Shown one piece after another: positions 63,796 to 64,000 of a stretch of DNA of 64,000 nucleotides. The DNA lies in NCBI RefSeq assembly GCF_020073745.1, contig NZ_JAIRAU010000036.1, forward strand, positions 1-64,000, read 5' to 3'. The translations under genes were made by a program, and so were the position numbers. Positions within the stretch are counted from its first letter, which is position 1. Every line of letters begins with the position of its first letter. The notes beneath the pieces are model-generated. The model was not told the origin of the DNA, made no database searches, and was given only the letters and a program-made list of their open reading frames with translations. The stretch comes from Nannocystis pusilla. Its GTDB lineage: Bacteria; Myxococcota_A; Polyangia; Nannocystales; Nannocystaceae.

Positions 63796-64000
63796 TCAGC
63801 GAGGGACCTCGGCGAGCAGCGCGGCGAGCTCGCGCAGCTCCGGATCGCGGGCGTCCGGGGCGGGCGGGGCCGGCAGGAAGGCGAAGGCGAGGTCGGGCGC
63901 GGGCTTCATGGCGCCGAGGGTGTGCGCGAGCGGATCGGGCTGGGCGTCGCGCGCGTCCGCGGCGGCGACGCGGGCGGCGAGGAGGTCGCGGGCGCGGGCG
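63796..64000 (-). CDS. C-terminal end of an unidentified protein (partial)
   Basis: The minus strand is open from the window edge to a TGA at 63796-63798 and encodes an Ala/Arg/Asp-rich C-terminus: ARDLLAARVAAADARDAQPD, then PLAHTLGAMKPAPDLAFAFL, and finally a helical ELRELAALLAEVPR. The stop codon and codon use support a real gene, but 68 residues are too few to name it. Confidence 0.5.
   Translation of the reverse strand, partial: ARARDLLAARVAAADARDAQPDPLAHTLGAMKPAPDLAFAFLPAPPAPDARDPELRELAALLAEVPR

Overview
The window is a very GC-rich chromosomal segment with roughly 52 protein genes, no rRNA, no recognisable tRNA, no CRISPR array and no intact transposase. Third codon positions are almost always G or C, so long open frames lie opposite most real genes. 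The style of the proteins points to a myxobacterium, most likely a Nannocystis-like member of the Myxococcota (an inference, not proof). There are many lipoproteins whose lipobox is followed by a Thr/Ser/Gly/Asp-rich linker and then a Cys-rich, FG-GAP/VCBS, EF-hand or beta-helix domain. LysR regulators are abundant, as are hybrid histidine kinases, and there is a TPR-CHAT protein with its own ECF sigma factor.

Layout. 0-8 kb: the tail of a flavin monooxygenase, a Cys-rich lipoprotein, a small secreted DUF6289-like protein, then an ArsR / SRPBCC / small membrane protein / UvrA-like cassette driven by a clear promoter-operator, facing a beta-propeller lipoprotein. 8-24 kb: an alpha/alpha-toroid lipoprotein, three LysR genes each divergent from an enzyme (glutathione transferase, pirin, haloalkane dehalogenase), a beta-helix lipoprotein, an AraC/GyrI-type regulator with an alpha/beta hydrolase, small exported proteins, and a signal peptidase I with a large N-terminal extension. 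24-31 kb: two divergent citrate-synthase-type genes, one carrying its own helix-turn-helix, then three lipoproteins. 31-37 kb: a three-gene exported cluster of a c-type cytochrome, a lipoprotein and a Tat-type DUF1501 protein. 37-43 kb: a LysR gene, a glutathione transferase, a membrane protein, a cytochrome P450, a broken GST remnant and two NAD(P)-binding reductase-type proteins.

42.9-45.1 kb holds one uninterrupted gene that joins a complete HflX ribosome-splitting GTPase to a complete macrolide 2'-phosphotransferase, a probable two-mode macrolide resistance protein. 46.6-53.2 kb holds a co-directional cluster: ECF sigma factor, single-pass membrane protein, exported TPR-CHAT protease-like lipoprotein and exported subtilisin. 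53-58 kb has another FG-GAP lipoprotein, a deleted and frameshifted AraC-type pseudogene bounded by two copies of a ~70-bp sequence, and a DUF4241 gene. 58-64 kb has an arylamine N-acetyltransferase, a stand-alone cobalamin-binding protein with the W-x9-EH motif of CarH-type photoreceptors, and two hybrid histidine kinases.

Across the window, and densest between 46 and 64 kb, runs a family of short direct repeats. The unit is 14 bp of form TG-YYY-N4-RRR-CA, and units abut so that CATG forms at each junction. They sit at gene starts and between convergent gene ends; the largest array has five exact 14-bp steps and covers the start of the CHAT gene. I do not recognise this family.
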